Shown: positions 1-4,603, counted from the first letter of the stretch. The stretch: 5,746 nt of DNA from an uncultured Neisseria sp. (GCA_947097615.1 CAMURX010000116.1:1-5746); one strand, 5' to 3'. Numbers and translations: made by a program. The notes: generated from the letters alone by a model not told the origin.

Positions 1-53
1 GAACCGTCGGATAACCGCCCTTTCCTATTCATTCCTGAAAACGCAAACCCTGG

Positions 54-73
54 ACTCCCACCTGCACGGGAAT
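54..73. repeat. dRS3-like Neisseria repeat
   Basis: The sequence ACTCCC, eight bases, then GGGAAT matches the neisserial dRS3 consensus ATTCCC-N8-GGGAAT with one mismatch (C for T at position 2). In Neisseria, dRS3 copies occur in intergenic repeat arrays and serve as integration sites for filamentous prophages. Here it is a single copy in the non-coding stretch 1-153, downstream of the minus-strand phosphatase/synthase gene. No phage gene is visible beside it. Nothing else was recognised in 1-153. Confidence 0.6.
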
Positions 74-138
74 GGCGATGGCGGTTTAATTCACGATAAA
101 ACCTGCCATACCGCCGTTGGTCTGCATAAACTTTGTGC

Positions 139-151
139 CGCCGAATCGGCG
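139..151. other. short GC-rich palindrome just past the phosphatase/synthase stop
   Basis: CGCCG-AAT-CGGCG forms a perfect 5 bp stem with a 3-base loop, immediately downstream of the minus-strand stop codon and the DUS that covers it. There is no T-run after it on the minus strand, so a terminator role is only possible, not shown. Confidence 0.25.
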
Positions 152-152
152 T

Positions 153-164
153 TTCAGACGGCCT
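153..164 (-). repeat. AG-DUS overlapping a stop codon
   Basis: An exact AGGCCGTCTGAA on the minus strand. It supplies the last codons CAG GCC GTC TGA (Gln-Ala-Val-stop) of the phosphatase/synthase gene, so the uptake sequence and the C-terminus are the same bases. There is no inverted partner nearby. Confidence 0.9.
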
Positions 165-1725
165 GATCCGTCGGCCCGTTTAGCCACGGGTAGCGGGCGG
201 GCAGGCGTTGTTCGGCGAAACGGCGCACGGAACGGGCGAATAAGTTTGAGATGCGGCGTGCGGTTTCGTCGTTCAGGGCGGCGGTGCGGCGGTCGGCTTG
301 GTCGAGCAGGTGCAGGGCGCGGCTTCTTTCCTGCCGCATCCAAGCGCGGAAGGCCGCATCGGCACTCAGGGCGGCGGGGTCGTGCCGTTTTTCAGACGGC
401 CATCCTGTCTGCCGCCAGAGTTCGGACGGAATATTGACGATGCCCGCGCGCAGGTCTTCGGGCAGGTCGCGCATGGTGGAACACCAGCCCAAGGCATCGA
501 CCAGTTCGGGCAGGTCGCGGCCGCGCACGGATGAACCCAAGGCGGCCAAAAGCAGGTCGAGGGAGCGGGTGAAGGTGCGGCGGTGTTGGGCGGCGATTTC
601 GGCTTCAGTCCACAGTTGCGCCCGTTCGGCACGCAGGCGGTCGAGGTGCATGGTGTGCAGCAGCCCGAGGGTGCGGGTGAGGGCGAAACGGGCGGCAGCG
701 GCGGGCAGGACGGTTTCCGTTTTACCGGGATGCTTGGCGTTAGCTTTGGCTTCGCCCAAACCCTCTATATCCGTTTTAGCTTCGCAGAAACTCACTGTGC
801 TCGTTTTCAGACGGCGTCTGAAGTCGGCGGCCAGCCGGCTGTACGGGTCGTTTTCGTCGAAACGGCCGTGCCGCCATTCCCGTATCAGGCGGCGGGCTTC
901 TTCATCGGCCGTGCGCGCCGTCTGCCGGTCGCCGTCCATCAGGTCGTCGAAGGCCTGCAAAAAGCAGTAGCCCGACACCAGCAGGCCGCCGCGCGCGGGA
1001 TGCCGCAGCCTGTACGCGGCCAGAATCAGGCTGATGAGGGCGTAGCGGCGGTGGCGGCGGGCGAAGGCGGCTTGTTCGAGCAGCATCTGCCATTCGACGG
1101 ATACGCGCCGCAAGATGTCCGGCCGCCGCGCCCACGGGCCGACGGTGTGCCGGACGGCGGCGGCCAACAGTGCGCCGCACACGAGGTCGGACAGGTGGTG
1201 TTCGTGTATCAGGAGGGTGGATGCAACGACGGCTGCCGCCCACGGTGCAATCAGGGCGAAGCGTGCCGCCGAATGCCTCCATGCGGCGAGGGCCGCGGTG
1301 CAGGCGAAGGCGGCATGCAGCGAGGGCAGGTGGTTGTGCGCCATACTCAAATGATCCGCCAATGCGAACCACGGCTGCCAAAAGCCTTCGGCAAGACGCG
1401 GCGGATAGGCCGTCTGAACGGGCAGGAGGATGAAAAACGGGCAGGCGGCGGCCAATTCGGCGGTCAAAACGGCAAACAACGCCCAAGTTTCGCGCCAGTC
1501 GGCCCAACGGACGGAAACCGCCAGCAGCAGCGGCACGGTAAGGTAAACCGCACTCCAGGCGGGCAGGAAGGGGATGGCGGACTCAAACGGCAAGGCGGGG
1601 CTGATGTGCCACGGAATATACGCGGCAATCAAATTGCTGCCGCCGTAGCCCGCGAGGAACAACAGGGCGAACAGGGCGGCCAGTGCAAAGAAGAAACGGC
1701 GCGGATGCGGCAGGCCGGCGTTCAT
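154..1725 (-). CDS. PAP2-family membrane phosphatase fused to squalene/phytoene synthase-like domain
   Basis: This is a 523-residue two-domain protein. Residues about 1-195 are hydrophobic, with roughly six membrane segments, and carry PAP2 motifs of the AUR1-like subgroup: a YPPR element (107-110), NHLPSLH (131-137), and ST...HHLSD (169-180) with the His176/Asp180 pair. The family hydrolyses lipid phosphates/diphosphates or transfers head groups. Residues about 205-510 resemble squalene/phytoene synthases: FDDLMD (259-264) and RDLPED followed by RAGIVNIP (419-432) match the two Asp-rich, Mg-diphosphate-binding motifs. I infer head-to-head prenyl diphosphate condensation with linked dephosphorylation; the substrate is unknown. 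The ATG overlaps the desaturase stop as ATGA, with AGGGG 8 bases upstream, so the two are translationally coupled. The open frame continues upstream only as a shadow of the desaturase. An in-frame insert lies at about 304-339. Confidence 0.85.
   Translation of the reverse strand: MNAGLPHPRRFFFALAALFALLFLAGYGGSNLIAAYIPWHISPALPFESAIPFLPAWSAVYLTVPLLLAVSVRWADWRETWALFAVLTAELAAACPFFILLPVQTAYPPRLAEGFWQPWFALADHLSMAHNHLPSLHAAFACTAALAAWRHSAARFALIAPWAAAVVASTLLIHEHHLSDLVCGALLAAAVRHTVGPWARRPDILRRVSVEWQMLLEQAAFARRHRRYALISLILAAYRLRHPARGGLLVSGYCFLQAFDDLMDGDRQTARTADEEARRLIREWRHGRFDENDPYSRLAADFRRRLKTSTVSFCEAKTDIEGLGEAKANAKHPGKTETVLPAAAARFALTRTLGLLHTMHLDRLRAERAQLWTEAEIAAQHRRTFTRSLDLLLAALGSSVRGRDLPELVDALGWCSTMRDLPEDLRAGIVNIPSELWRQTGWPSEKRHDPAALSADAAFRAWMRQERSRALHLLDQADRRTAALNDETARRISNLFARSVRRFAEQRLPARYPWLNGPTDQAV
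391..400 (-). repeat. DUS core inside coding sequence
   Basis: An exact 10-base core GCCGTCTGAA on the minus strand, preceded by TG instead of AG. It is read in frame as Trp-Pro-Ser-Glu near residue 442 of the synthase domain, in a probable surface loop between helices. Confidence 0.85.
711..816 (-). other. DUS-led in-frame insert in the synthase domain
   Basis: About 35 codons (residues roughly 304-339) start at the DUS core and read RRLKTSTVSFCEAK, then a Lys/Glu/Ala-rich stretch. They lie between the first Asp-rich motif region and the helix starting near residue 344. The base composition is visibly less GC-rich than the flanks, and the segment contains a near-repeat GCGAAGCYAAA. Squalene/phytoene synthases do not normally have such a low-complexity loop here. 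I infer capture of an intergenic, DUS-associated repeat that kept the frame. The right boundary is approximate. Confidence 0.5.
806..822. repeat. 17-base perfect DUS palindrome in coding sequence
   Basis: TTCAGACG-G-CGTCTGAA is a perfect palindrome around one central base. The minus strand holds an exact DUS core. The plus-strand arm GGCGTCTGAA differs from the core by one base. It encodes Phe-Arg-Arg-Arg-Leu (residues 302-306), at the start of the insert in the synthase domain. Confidence 0.85.
1407..1418 (+). repeat. AG-DUS inside coding sequence
   Basis: An exact AGGCCGTCTGAA on the plus strand. On the coding minus strand it is read within Val-Gln-Thr-Ala-Tyr (residues 103-107), directly abutting the YPPR element of the PAP2 domain. 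Confidence 0.9.
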
Positions 1726-2639
1726 TCGATACGCCCCTGTTTGAATACCGGAAAATCTTCGGGACGGCGCGGCCCGCGCCAGCAGCTCAGCCAAACGGCG
1801 AAAAAATGCGGCCCTTCCGCTGCATGGCGCGGCAGTTCGCGCCAGGAAATCTCGGGATGCCGGAGGTGCGCCAGATGCAGGTGGTAGTTGAGGAAAACCG
1901 CCCGCAGCCAACGCGGCACGCGCAGGTTCCACGCGCCGTTTTTGCAGTCGAACGGCGAGAAGGCATGGTCGGTGTATTGCAGCGAACTCCAAGCAAAGCC
2001 GAAGGCGGCATAGCAGGCCAGCCAGCCGCCCCACGTCCAGCCGAACAGCCAGGCCCAGAAAAGCTGCCACGCCGCCGCGCCGAATATTTCCAAACGGGCG
2101 GACAGTTGCGGCAGGCGGTCGAGGCTGCCGATATAGTCTTCCGCACCGCTCTGCAAGCCGCCACGGCGGACGAAAAGTGCGGCCAGGCGGCGGCGGGCGA
2201 AACGCGGCGTGGCGGCATCGGAAAACACGCCGATGACGGCGCACGGCCAATAAAGGCCGGTAAAGATGGCGTACCACTGGGCGTATTTCAGCCACAACAC
2301 GTCGCCGTCGTGCAGGGTGTCGAACTGCTCGGACGGCGAGCGGTTGTTGCGGTGGTGGGTGAGGTGGAACATGCGCTGCACGGCAAAGCCGGTGGGAAAC
2401 CAGAAGGCGGCGAGGCGGCCGCACCACGCGTTCAGCCGTCTGTCGGGCGCGAACGAGCCGTGCACGCTTTCGTGCAGCAGCGCAAACATCGTATTGTTGC
2501 TCAGGGCAAACAGTGCGGCCGCCACGGCCGTCCCCCACCACGGCGCGTGCGAGGCGGCGTAGAGCAGCAGCAGGTTGGCGGCATTGGCGGCGGCCAGCAG
2601 GATCAAGTTGAGTTTGGCGGTGGAAACGGATACGGACAT
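1722..2639 (-). CDS. membrane fatty acid desaturase-family protein
   Basis: This 305-residue protein belongs to the di-iron membrane desaturase/hydroxylase superfamily. It shows the three expected histidine clusters: HESVH (56-60), HLTHH (92-96), and NYHLHLAHLRH (251-261), followed by PEISWRELP. Hydrophobic segments lie at about 9-45, 115-140 and 185-220. Members introduce double bonds, hydroxyls or ketones into lipid or carotenoid chains at the cytoplasmic membrane face. Its partner gene encodes a PAP2/prenyl-synthase fusion, so the substrate may be an isoprenoid or a membrane lipid; neither is shown. I chose the Met at 2639 because the membrane segment follows directly. Starts at 2684 or 2726 are in frame, but 2726 lies in the loop of a DUS hairpin. 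No clear Shine-Dalgarno precedes any of them. The stop overlaps the next start (ATGA). Confidence 0.88.
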   Translation of the reverse strand: MSVSVSTAKLNLILLAAANAANLLLLYAASHAPWWGTAVAAALFALSNNTMFALLHESVHGSFAPDRRLNAWCGRLAAFWFPTGFAVQRMFHLTHHRNNRSPSEQFDTLHDGDVLWLKYAQWYAIFTGLYWPCAVIGVFSDAATPRFARRRLAALFVRRGGLQSGAEDYIGSLDRLPQLSARLEIFGAAAWQLFWAWLFGWTWGGWLACYAAFGFAWSSLQYTDHAFSPFDCKNGAWNLRVPRWLRAVFLNYHLHLAHLRHPEISWRELPRHAAEGPHFFAVWLSCWRGPRRPEDFPVFKQGRIE

Positions 2640-2664
2640 GGATAAGGTTCGGAATAGTTTCGGG

Positions 2665-2693
2665 GTTGTACGGATTGGCCGCATTCGTTTTAA
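2665..2693 (-). promoter_or_regulatory. possible weak promoter for the desaturase operon
   Basis: On the minus strand TTAAAA (2693-2688) is followed after 17 bases by TACAAC (2670-2665). This would start RNA near 2658, leaving about 19 bases before the ATG at 2639. Both hexamers are poor matches to consensus. If it is real, it supports the 2639 start, because the 2684 start would lie upstream of the RNA start. Confidence 0.25.
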
Positions 2694-2708
2694 CTGTATT
2701 GGAATCAG

Positions 2709-2750
2709 GCTTTCAGACGGGCTCATACGGAATGGAGGCCGTCTGAAAGC
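2709..2750 (-). terminator. DUS inverted-pair hairpin after the S4/oxidoreductase-like genes
   Basis: GCTTTCAGACGG pairs with CCGTCTGAAAGC (12 bp), then one G-G mismatch and three more pairs, with a loop of about 10 bases. The right arm is an exact AG-DUS (2736-2747). The left arm is a DUS with one base changed (TTCAGACGGG). Inverted DUS pairs commonly act as terminators in Neisseria. This one lies between the end of the two small minus-strand genes and the desaturase operon. It has no strong T-run, so termination may be partial. Confidence 0.6.
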
Positions 2751-2803
2751 GCGGTTCGGCGGCGTTAAAATCCCTGTTCGATTGAACCGGCGGACAAGGC
2801 GGC

Positions 2804-2989
2804 TTAAGGCCCGGACGGCGCATCCGACTGCACCTGCCGTTTCAAAGCCTCGTATTCCGCCTTTTCACGTCGGTAGATTTCAAACGTGCAGGCATCGCCG
2901 CATTCGCTGCCGCAGCACTCCCAATCTTCGGGCGGTACGGGTTCGGGCGGCAGCGCGACTTCATTATTCGCCGTCGGGGTCGCAGCCAT
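2804..2989 (-). CDS. small Cys-rich oxidoreductase-like domain protein
   Basis: This 61-residue protein has a PPEPVPPEDWECCGSEC core (14-30), with cysteines 25, 26, 30 and 34 (CC-x3-C-x3-C), followed by TFEIYRREKAEYEALK. This is the pattern of the 'oxidoreductase-like' small-protein family (often just the PPEP...CCG...C...Y segment). The family name is historical and the function is unknown; the clustered cysteines suggest metal binding or redox. I chose the start at 2989 because GGAGG sits 6 bases upstream. An in-frame Met at 3022 would add 11 residues, has no such site and lacks family character. The start lies 26 bases inside the upstream S4 gene in another frame, so the two are probably co-translated. 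Confidence 0.82.
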   Translation of the reverse strand: MAATPTANNEVALPPEPVPPEDWECCGSECGDACTFEIYRREKAEYEALKRQVQSDAPSGP

Positions 2990-3200
2990 CGCACACCTCC
3001 AGCACCGCGCCGTCGAACTCAATCACTTCGCCGCCGCGTATTTTCGCCGTTTTGCGGGTTTCGACCGCACCGTTGCGCAACACCAGCCCTTCGGCAATCA
3101 CAGCCTTCGCCTGTCCGCCGCTTTCGGCCAGGCCGGCCAGTTTCAACAGGTCGCACAAGGCGATGTATTCTTCGTTTTCCAGATAAACGGTTGCATGCAT
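2964..3200 (-). CDS. S4-domain RNA-binding protein, YbcJ-like
   Basis: This 78-residue single-domain protein has LCDLLKLAGLAESGGQAK (15-32), IAEGLV (35-40), and GAVETRKTAKI (44-54), then GGEVIEF. This closely follows E. coli YbcJ and the S4 fold used by ribosomal protein S4 and pseudouridine synthases to bind structured RNA. Its length is near the family's usual 70 or so residues; the extra C-terminus ends in CDGCDPDGE, with an acidic CxxC. It is the first gene of a two-gene minus-strand unit and overlaps the Cys-rich small protein by 26 bases. The Shine-Dalgarno before the ATG is weak. A TAAAAT box at 3256-3251, in the loop of the DUS pair, is a possible -10. Confidence 0.88.
   Translation of the reverse strand: MHATVYLENEEYIALCDLLKLAGLAESGGQAKAVIAEGLVLRNGAVETRKTAKIRGGEVIEFDGAVLEVCDGCDPDGE
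2996..3000 (-). promoter_or_regulatory. strong ribosome binding site inside the S4 gene
   Basis: GGAGG (in GGAGGTG) on the minus strand, 6 bases from the ATG at 2989. It fixes the start of the oxidoreductase-like gene and lies within the coding sequence of the S4 protein. Confidence 0.75.
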
Positions 3201-3237
3201 AAGGCGGCTTTCGGAATCATGTTTCGGTTTGACAACT

Positions 3238-3282
3238 TTTCAGACGGCCTATTTTAACGGAAAACGTTCAGGCCGTCTGAAA
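3238..3282. repeat. DUS inverted pair with nested hairpin in the divergent intergenic region
   Basis: TTTCAGACGGCCT (3238-3250) and AGGCCGTCTGAAA (3270-3282) are exact inverted AG-DUS copies giving a 13 bp stem. The 19-base loop contains a second small stem, AACG/CGTT around GAAAA (3256-3268). No gene ends here; both neighbours start and diverge. It therefore probably serves DNA uptake or folds in a leader, rather than terminating either gene. A plus-strand TTGACA (3229-3234) with TTTTAA 17 bases later overlaps the left arm. Confidence 0.85.
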
Positions 3283-3367
3283 GCAAAAATTTCGTTGGGA
3301 AGACAGATTCCTAAGGCGTTAAATCGGACACGGAGCATTTCTGCAGAGTCAAACCGCCGCAAACCGT

Positions 3368-3396
3368 TTGACAAAGCCTGTTTAGGGATATATTAT
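3368..3396 (+). promoter_or_regulatory. sigma-70 promoter of the DUF2892-ygaP locus
   Basis: TTGACA (3368-3373), a 17-base spacer, and TATTAT (3391-3396). The -35 is perfect, and the -10 has five of six consensus bases at optimal spacing. The predicted RNA start is near 3403, giving a leader of about 63 bases before the ATG at 3466. The surrounding AT-rich tract stands out from the GC-rich window. Confidence 0.75.
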
Positions 3397-3424
3397 TTCT
3401 CATATATGGTTTTTATTATATATC
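3387..3424. promoter_or_regulatory. AT-rich inverted repeat, probable ArsR-type operator
   Basis: GATATATTAT (3387-3396) and ATTATATATC (3415-3424) are inverted repeats matching at nine of ten bases. The palindrome CATATATG (3401-3408) lies between them. The left arm covers the -10 box and the centre covers the predicted RNA start, the position expected for a repressor. ArsR-family dimers bind such AT-rich palindromes, and the family member encoded at 4281-4583 is the obvious candidate. Binding is inferred. Confidence 0.5.
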
Positions 3425-3465
3425 TTTATTTTTAGGTAACTCATTCTCAGACAAGGAGCAATAAA

Positions 3466-3660
3466 ATGAAACGGAATTTGGGTAATTTAGACCGCATTAT
3501 CCGCATCGTTGTCGGTGTGGCATTGATTGCGGCAGCCGCAACGGGACAAATCGGCTGGTGGGGATGGCTGGGTATCGTGCCGCTGGCCACCGCGCTGATG
3601 GGAAGCTGCGTGCTGTACAGCTTATTGGGCATCAATACCTGCCGAATTGACAAAAAATAA
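3466..3660 (+). CDS. small DUF2892 inner-membrane protein
   Basis: This 64-residue protein starts NLGNLDRIIRIVVGVALIAAA, the usual opening of DUF2892 proteins. It has two hydrophobic segments (about 11-26 and 31-54) joined by a Gly/Trp turn, and cysteines at 48 (GSC) and 59. The same two-helix unit forms the C-terminus of YgaP, encoded 12 bases downstream, including the matching Gly-x-Cys. It probably lies in the inner membrane as a partner of the rhodanese, perhaps in sulfane-sulfur transfer or export. That role is inferred; stand-alone DUF2892 proteins are uncharacterised. AAGGAG lies 7 bases before the ATG. It is the first gene after the promoter/operator. Confidence 0.85.
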   Translation: MKRNLGNLDRIIRIVVGVALIAAAATGQIGWWGWLGIVPLATALMGSCVLYSLLGINTCRIDKK

Positions 3661-3672
3661 AGAAGGCCAACC

Positions 3673-4194
3673 ATGAATAAGGACGGACGACTCCCGCTAA
3701 TCGCCCCTGCCGAAGCGGCAGCCAAAATCCGCGAAGGCGCGTTGGCGGCGGACATCCGCAGCCGGGCGGAATATCGGGGCGGGCATATCGGCGGCGCATT
3801 GTCCCTGCCGCCGGAGCAGCATCGAGGCAAACTGCCCGACAACGCCGCGCCCTGCCTGATTTTTTATTGTTTGGGCGGCAAACGCACGGCAATGGCGGAA
3901 GCGGTGTTGGCGGAACTCGGCCGAGGGCGCGAATGCTATATTCTCGAAGGCGGTTTGCAGGCATGGAAAGCCGCCGGGCTGCCCATCGAAGCCGACCGCG
4001 CCGCGCCCGATATCATGCGGCAGGTGCAAACCATTGCCGGCGGGCTGATTCTGTTCGGCGTACTGGCGGGTTGGCTGGTGTCGCCGTGGTTTTACCTGAT
4101 AAACGCGGCAGTCGGCGCAGGCCTGCTGACGGCCGGGCTGACCGGATTCTGCGGCATGGCGCGGCTGTTGGCCAAAATGCCGTGGAACCGTTAA
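3673..4194 (+). CDS. ygaP: YgaP-like membrane rhodanese (thiosulfate/persulfide sulfurtransferase)
   Basis: This 173-residue protein is close to the length of E. coli YgaP. Residues 1-107 form a single rhodanese domain: DIRSRAEYRGGHIGGA (27-42), the active-site loop C-L-G-G-K-R-T with nucleophile Cys66, and GGLQAWKAAGLP (93-104). MRQVQ (115-119) begins the two-helix membrane tail, which ends GFCGMARLLAKMPWNR and almost repeats the E. coli ending. The reaction is transfer of sulfane sulfur to and from Cys66 as a persulfide, at the inner membrane. GAAGG lies 6 bases upstream of the ATG. It follows the DUF2892 gene by 12 bases, so the two are co-transcribed. The ArsR regulator is 86 bases downstream; in E. 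coli the regulator ygaV precedes ygaP instead. The catalytic Cys is intact, so it is predicted to be active. Confidence 0.93.
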   Translation: MNKDGRLPLIAPAEAAAKIREGALAADIRSRAEYRGGHIGGALSLPPEQHRGKLPDNAAPCLIFYCLGGKRTAMAEAVLAELGRGRECYILEGGLQAWKAAGLPIEADRAAPDIMRQVQTIAGGLILFGVLAGWLVSPWFYLINAAVGAGLLTAGLTGFCGMARLLAKMPWNR

Positions 4195-4204
4195 ACGGTA
4201 GGGG

Positions 4205-4216
4205 AGGCCGTCTGAA
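4205..4216 (+). repeat. AG-DUS between ygaP and the ArsR gene
   Basis: An exact single AGGCCGTCTGAA, 11 bases after the ygaP stop codon. It has no inverted partner, so it is unlikely to terminate transcription. Confidence 0.9.
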
Positions 4217-4218
4217 AG

Positions 4219-4247
4219 TTGCCGACGGAGCCGTTATCGCCGACAAT
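4219..4247 (+). promoter_or_regulatory. possible internal promoter for the ArsR gene
   Basis: TTGCCG (4219-4224), 17 bases, and GACAAT (4242-4247). Each hexamer matches consensus at four of six positions, with ideal spacing. It could give the regulator basal expression separate from the upstream operator-controlled promoter. The evidence is weak by itself. Confidence 0.3.
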
Positions 4248-4280
4248 GCCGCCCCTCCCCCCGTTTGCCGAGAAACCGAT

Positions 4281-4583
4281 ATGACCGACTCTGCCGACCA
4301 ACCGCCCTACGAAGAAGCCGCCGCTTTTCTGAAACTGCTGGCCAACCCGAACCGTCTGGCCGTGTTATGCAAACTGCACGAGCGGCCGCACAATGTAACC
4401 GAGCTGGCCGAAGCGGCCGGACTGCCGCAGGCGGCAATGTCCAGCCAGTTGGCACTGCTGCGCGAAGCCGGGCTGGTGTCCTGCGAGGCCAACCACCGGG
4501 AGCGGCAGTATTACATTGCCGACCCACGGGTAAACGACACCGTACGGCTGCTGTATTCTTTCTTTTGCGCCCCGAAAAGCTGA
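4281..4583 (+). CDS. ArsR-family regulator, persulfide-sensor type (SqrR/BigR/YgaV-like)
   Basis: This 100-residue winged-helix repressor reads FLKLLANPNRLAVLCKLHERPHNVTELAEAAGLPQAAMSSQLALLREAGLV (16-66), then ANHRERQYYI for the wing. The recognition helix is about 49-63. Cys30, in helix 2, and Cys96, near the end, are 66 residues apart, as are Cys41/Cys107 of SqrR. E. coli YgaV has equivalents (LLILC and VYC). I infer that sulfane sulfur links the pair and lowers DNA affinity. Cys68 is an extra cysteine. There are no arsenic or zinc site signatures such as ELCVCDL. With ygaP next door, sulfide or persulfide is the likely signal. The ATG at 4281 has only a weak GAGA upstream; no better in-frame start is visible. 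Confidence 0.9.
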   Translation: MTDSADQPPYEEAAAFLKLLANPNRLAVLCKLHERPHNVTELAEAAGLPQAAMSSQLALLREAGLVSCEANHRERQYYIADPRVNDTVRLLYSFFCAPKS

Positions 4584-4603
4584 AATACCGTTGCCGGGCA
4601 AAA

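Noticed and set aside
583..1887. Long plus-strand open frame (434 codons) opposite the phosphatase/synthase gene
   Set aside because: It is rich in Gly, Gln and Arg, has no recognisable motif, and is fully antisense to a gene with clear family motifs. It is a by-product of GC-rich codon use.
1726..2541. Upstream extension of the phosphatase/synthase reading frame (would make a 795-residue protein)
   Set aside because: This part is the out-of-frame shadow of the desaturase gene, which has real histidine-box motifs in its own frame. The extension is rich in Arg, Pro and Ala with no domain character. The ATGA overlap and AGGGG site support the start at 1725.
1683..2645. Plus-strand open frame of 320 codons opposite the desaturase
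   Set aside because: It is antisense to the histidine-box protein, has low complexity and no domain signature.
4187..4199. Short palindrome ACCGTT-A-AACGGT across the ygaP stop codon
   Set aside because: The usable stem is very short once a loop is allowed and there is no T-run, so it is not credible as a terminator between ygaP and the regulator gene.
3867..4280. Upstream extension of the ArsR-type reading frame into ygaP
   Set aside because: It overlaps the conserved YgaP coding sequence out of frame and has Arg-rich, non-domain content. The HTH protein is complete from 4281.
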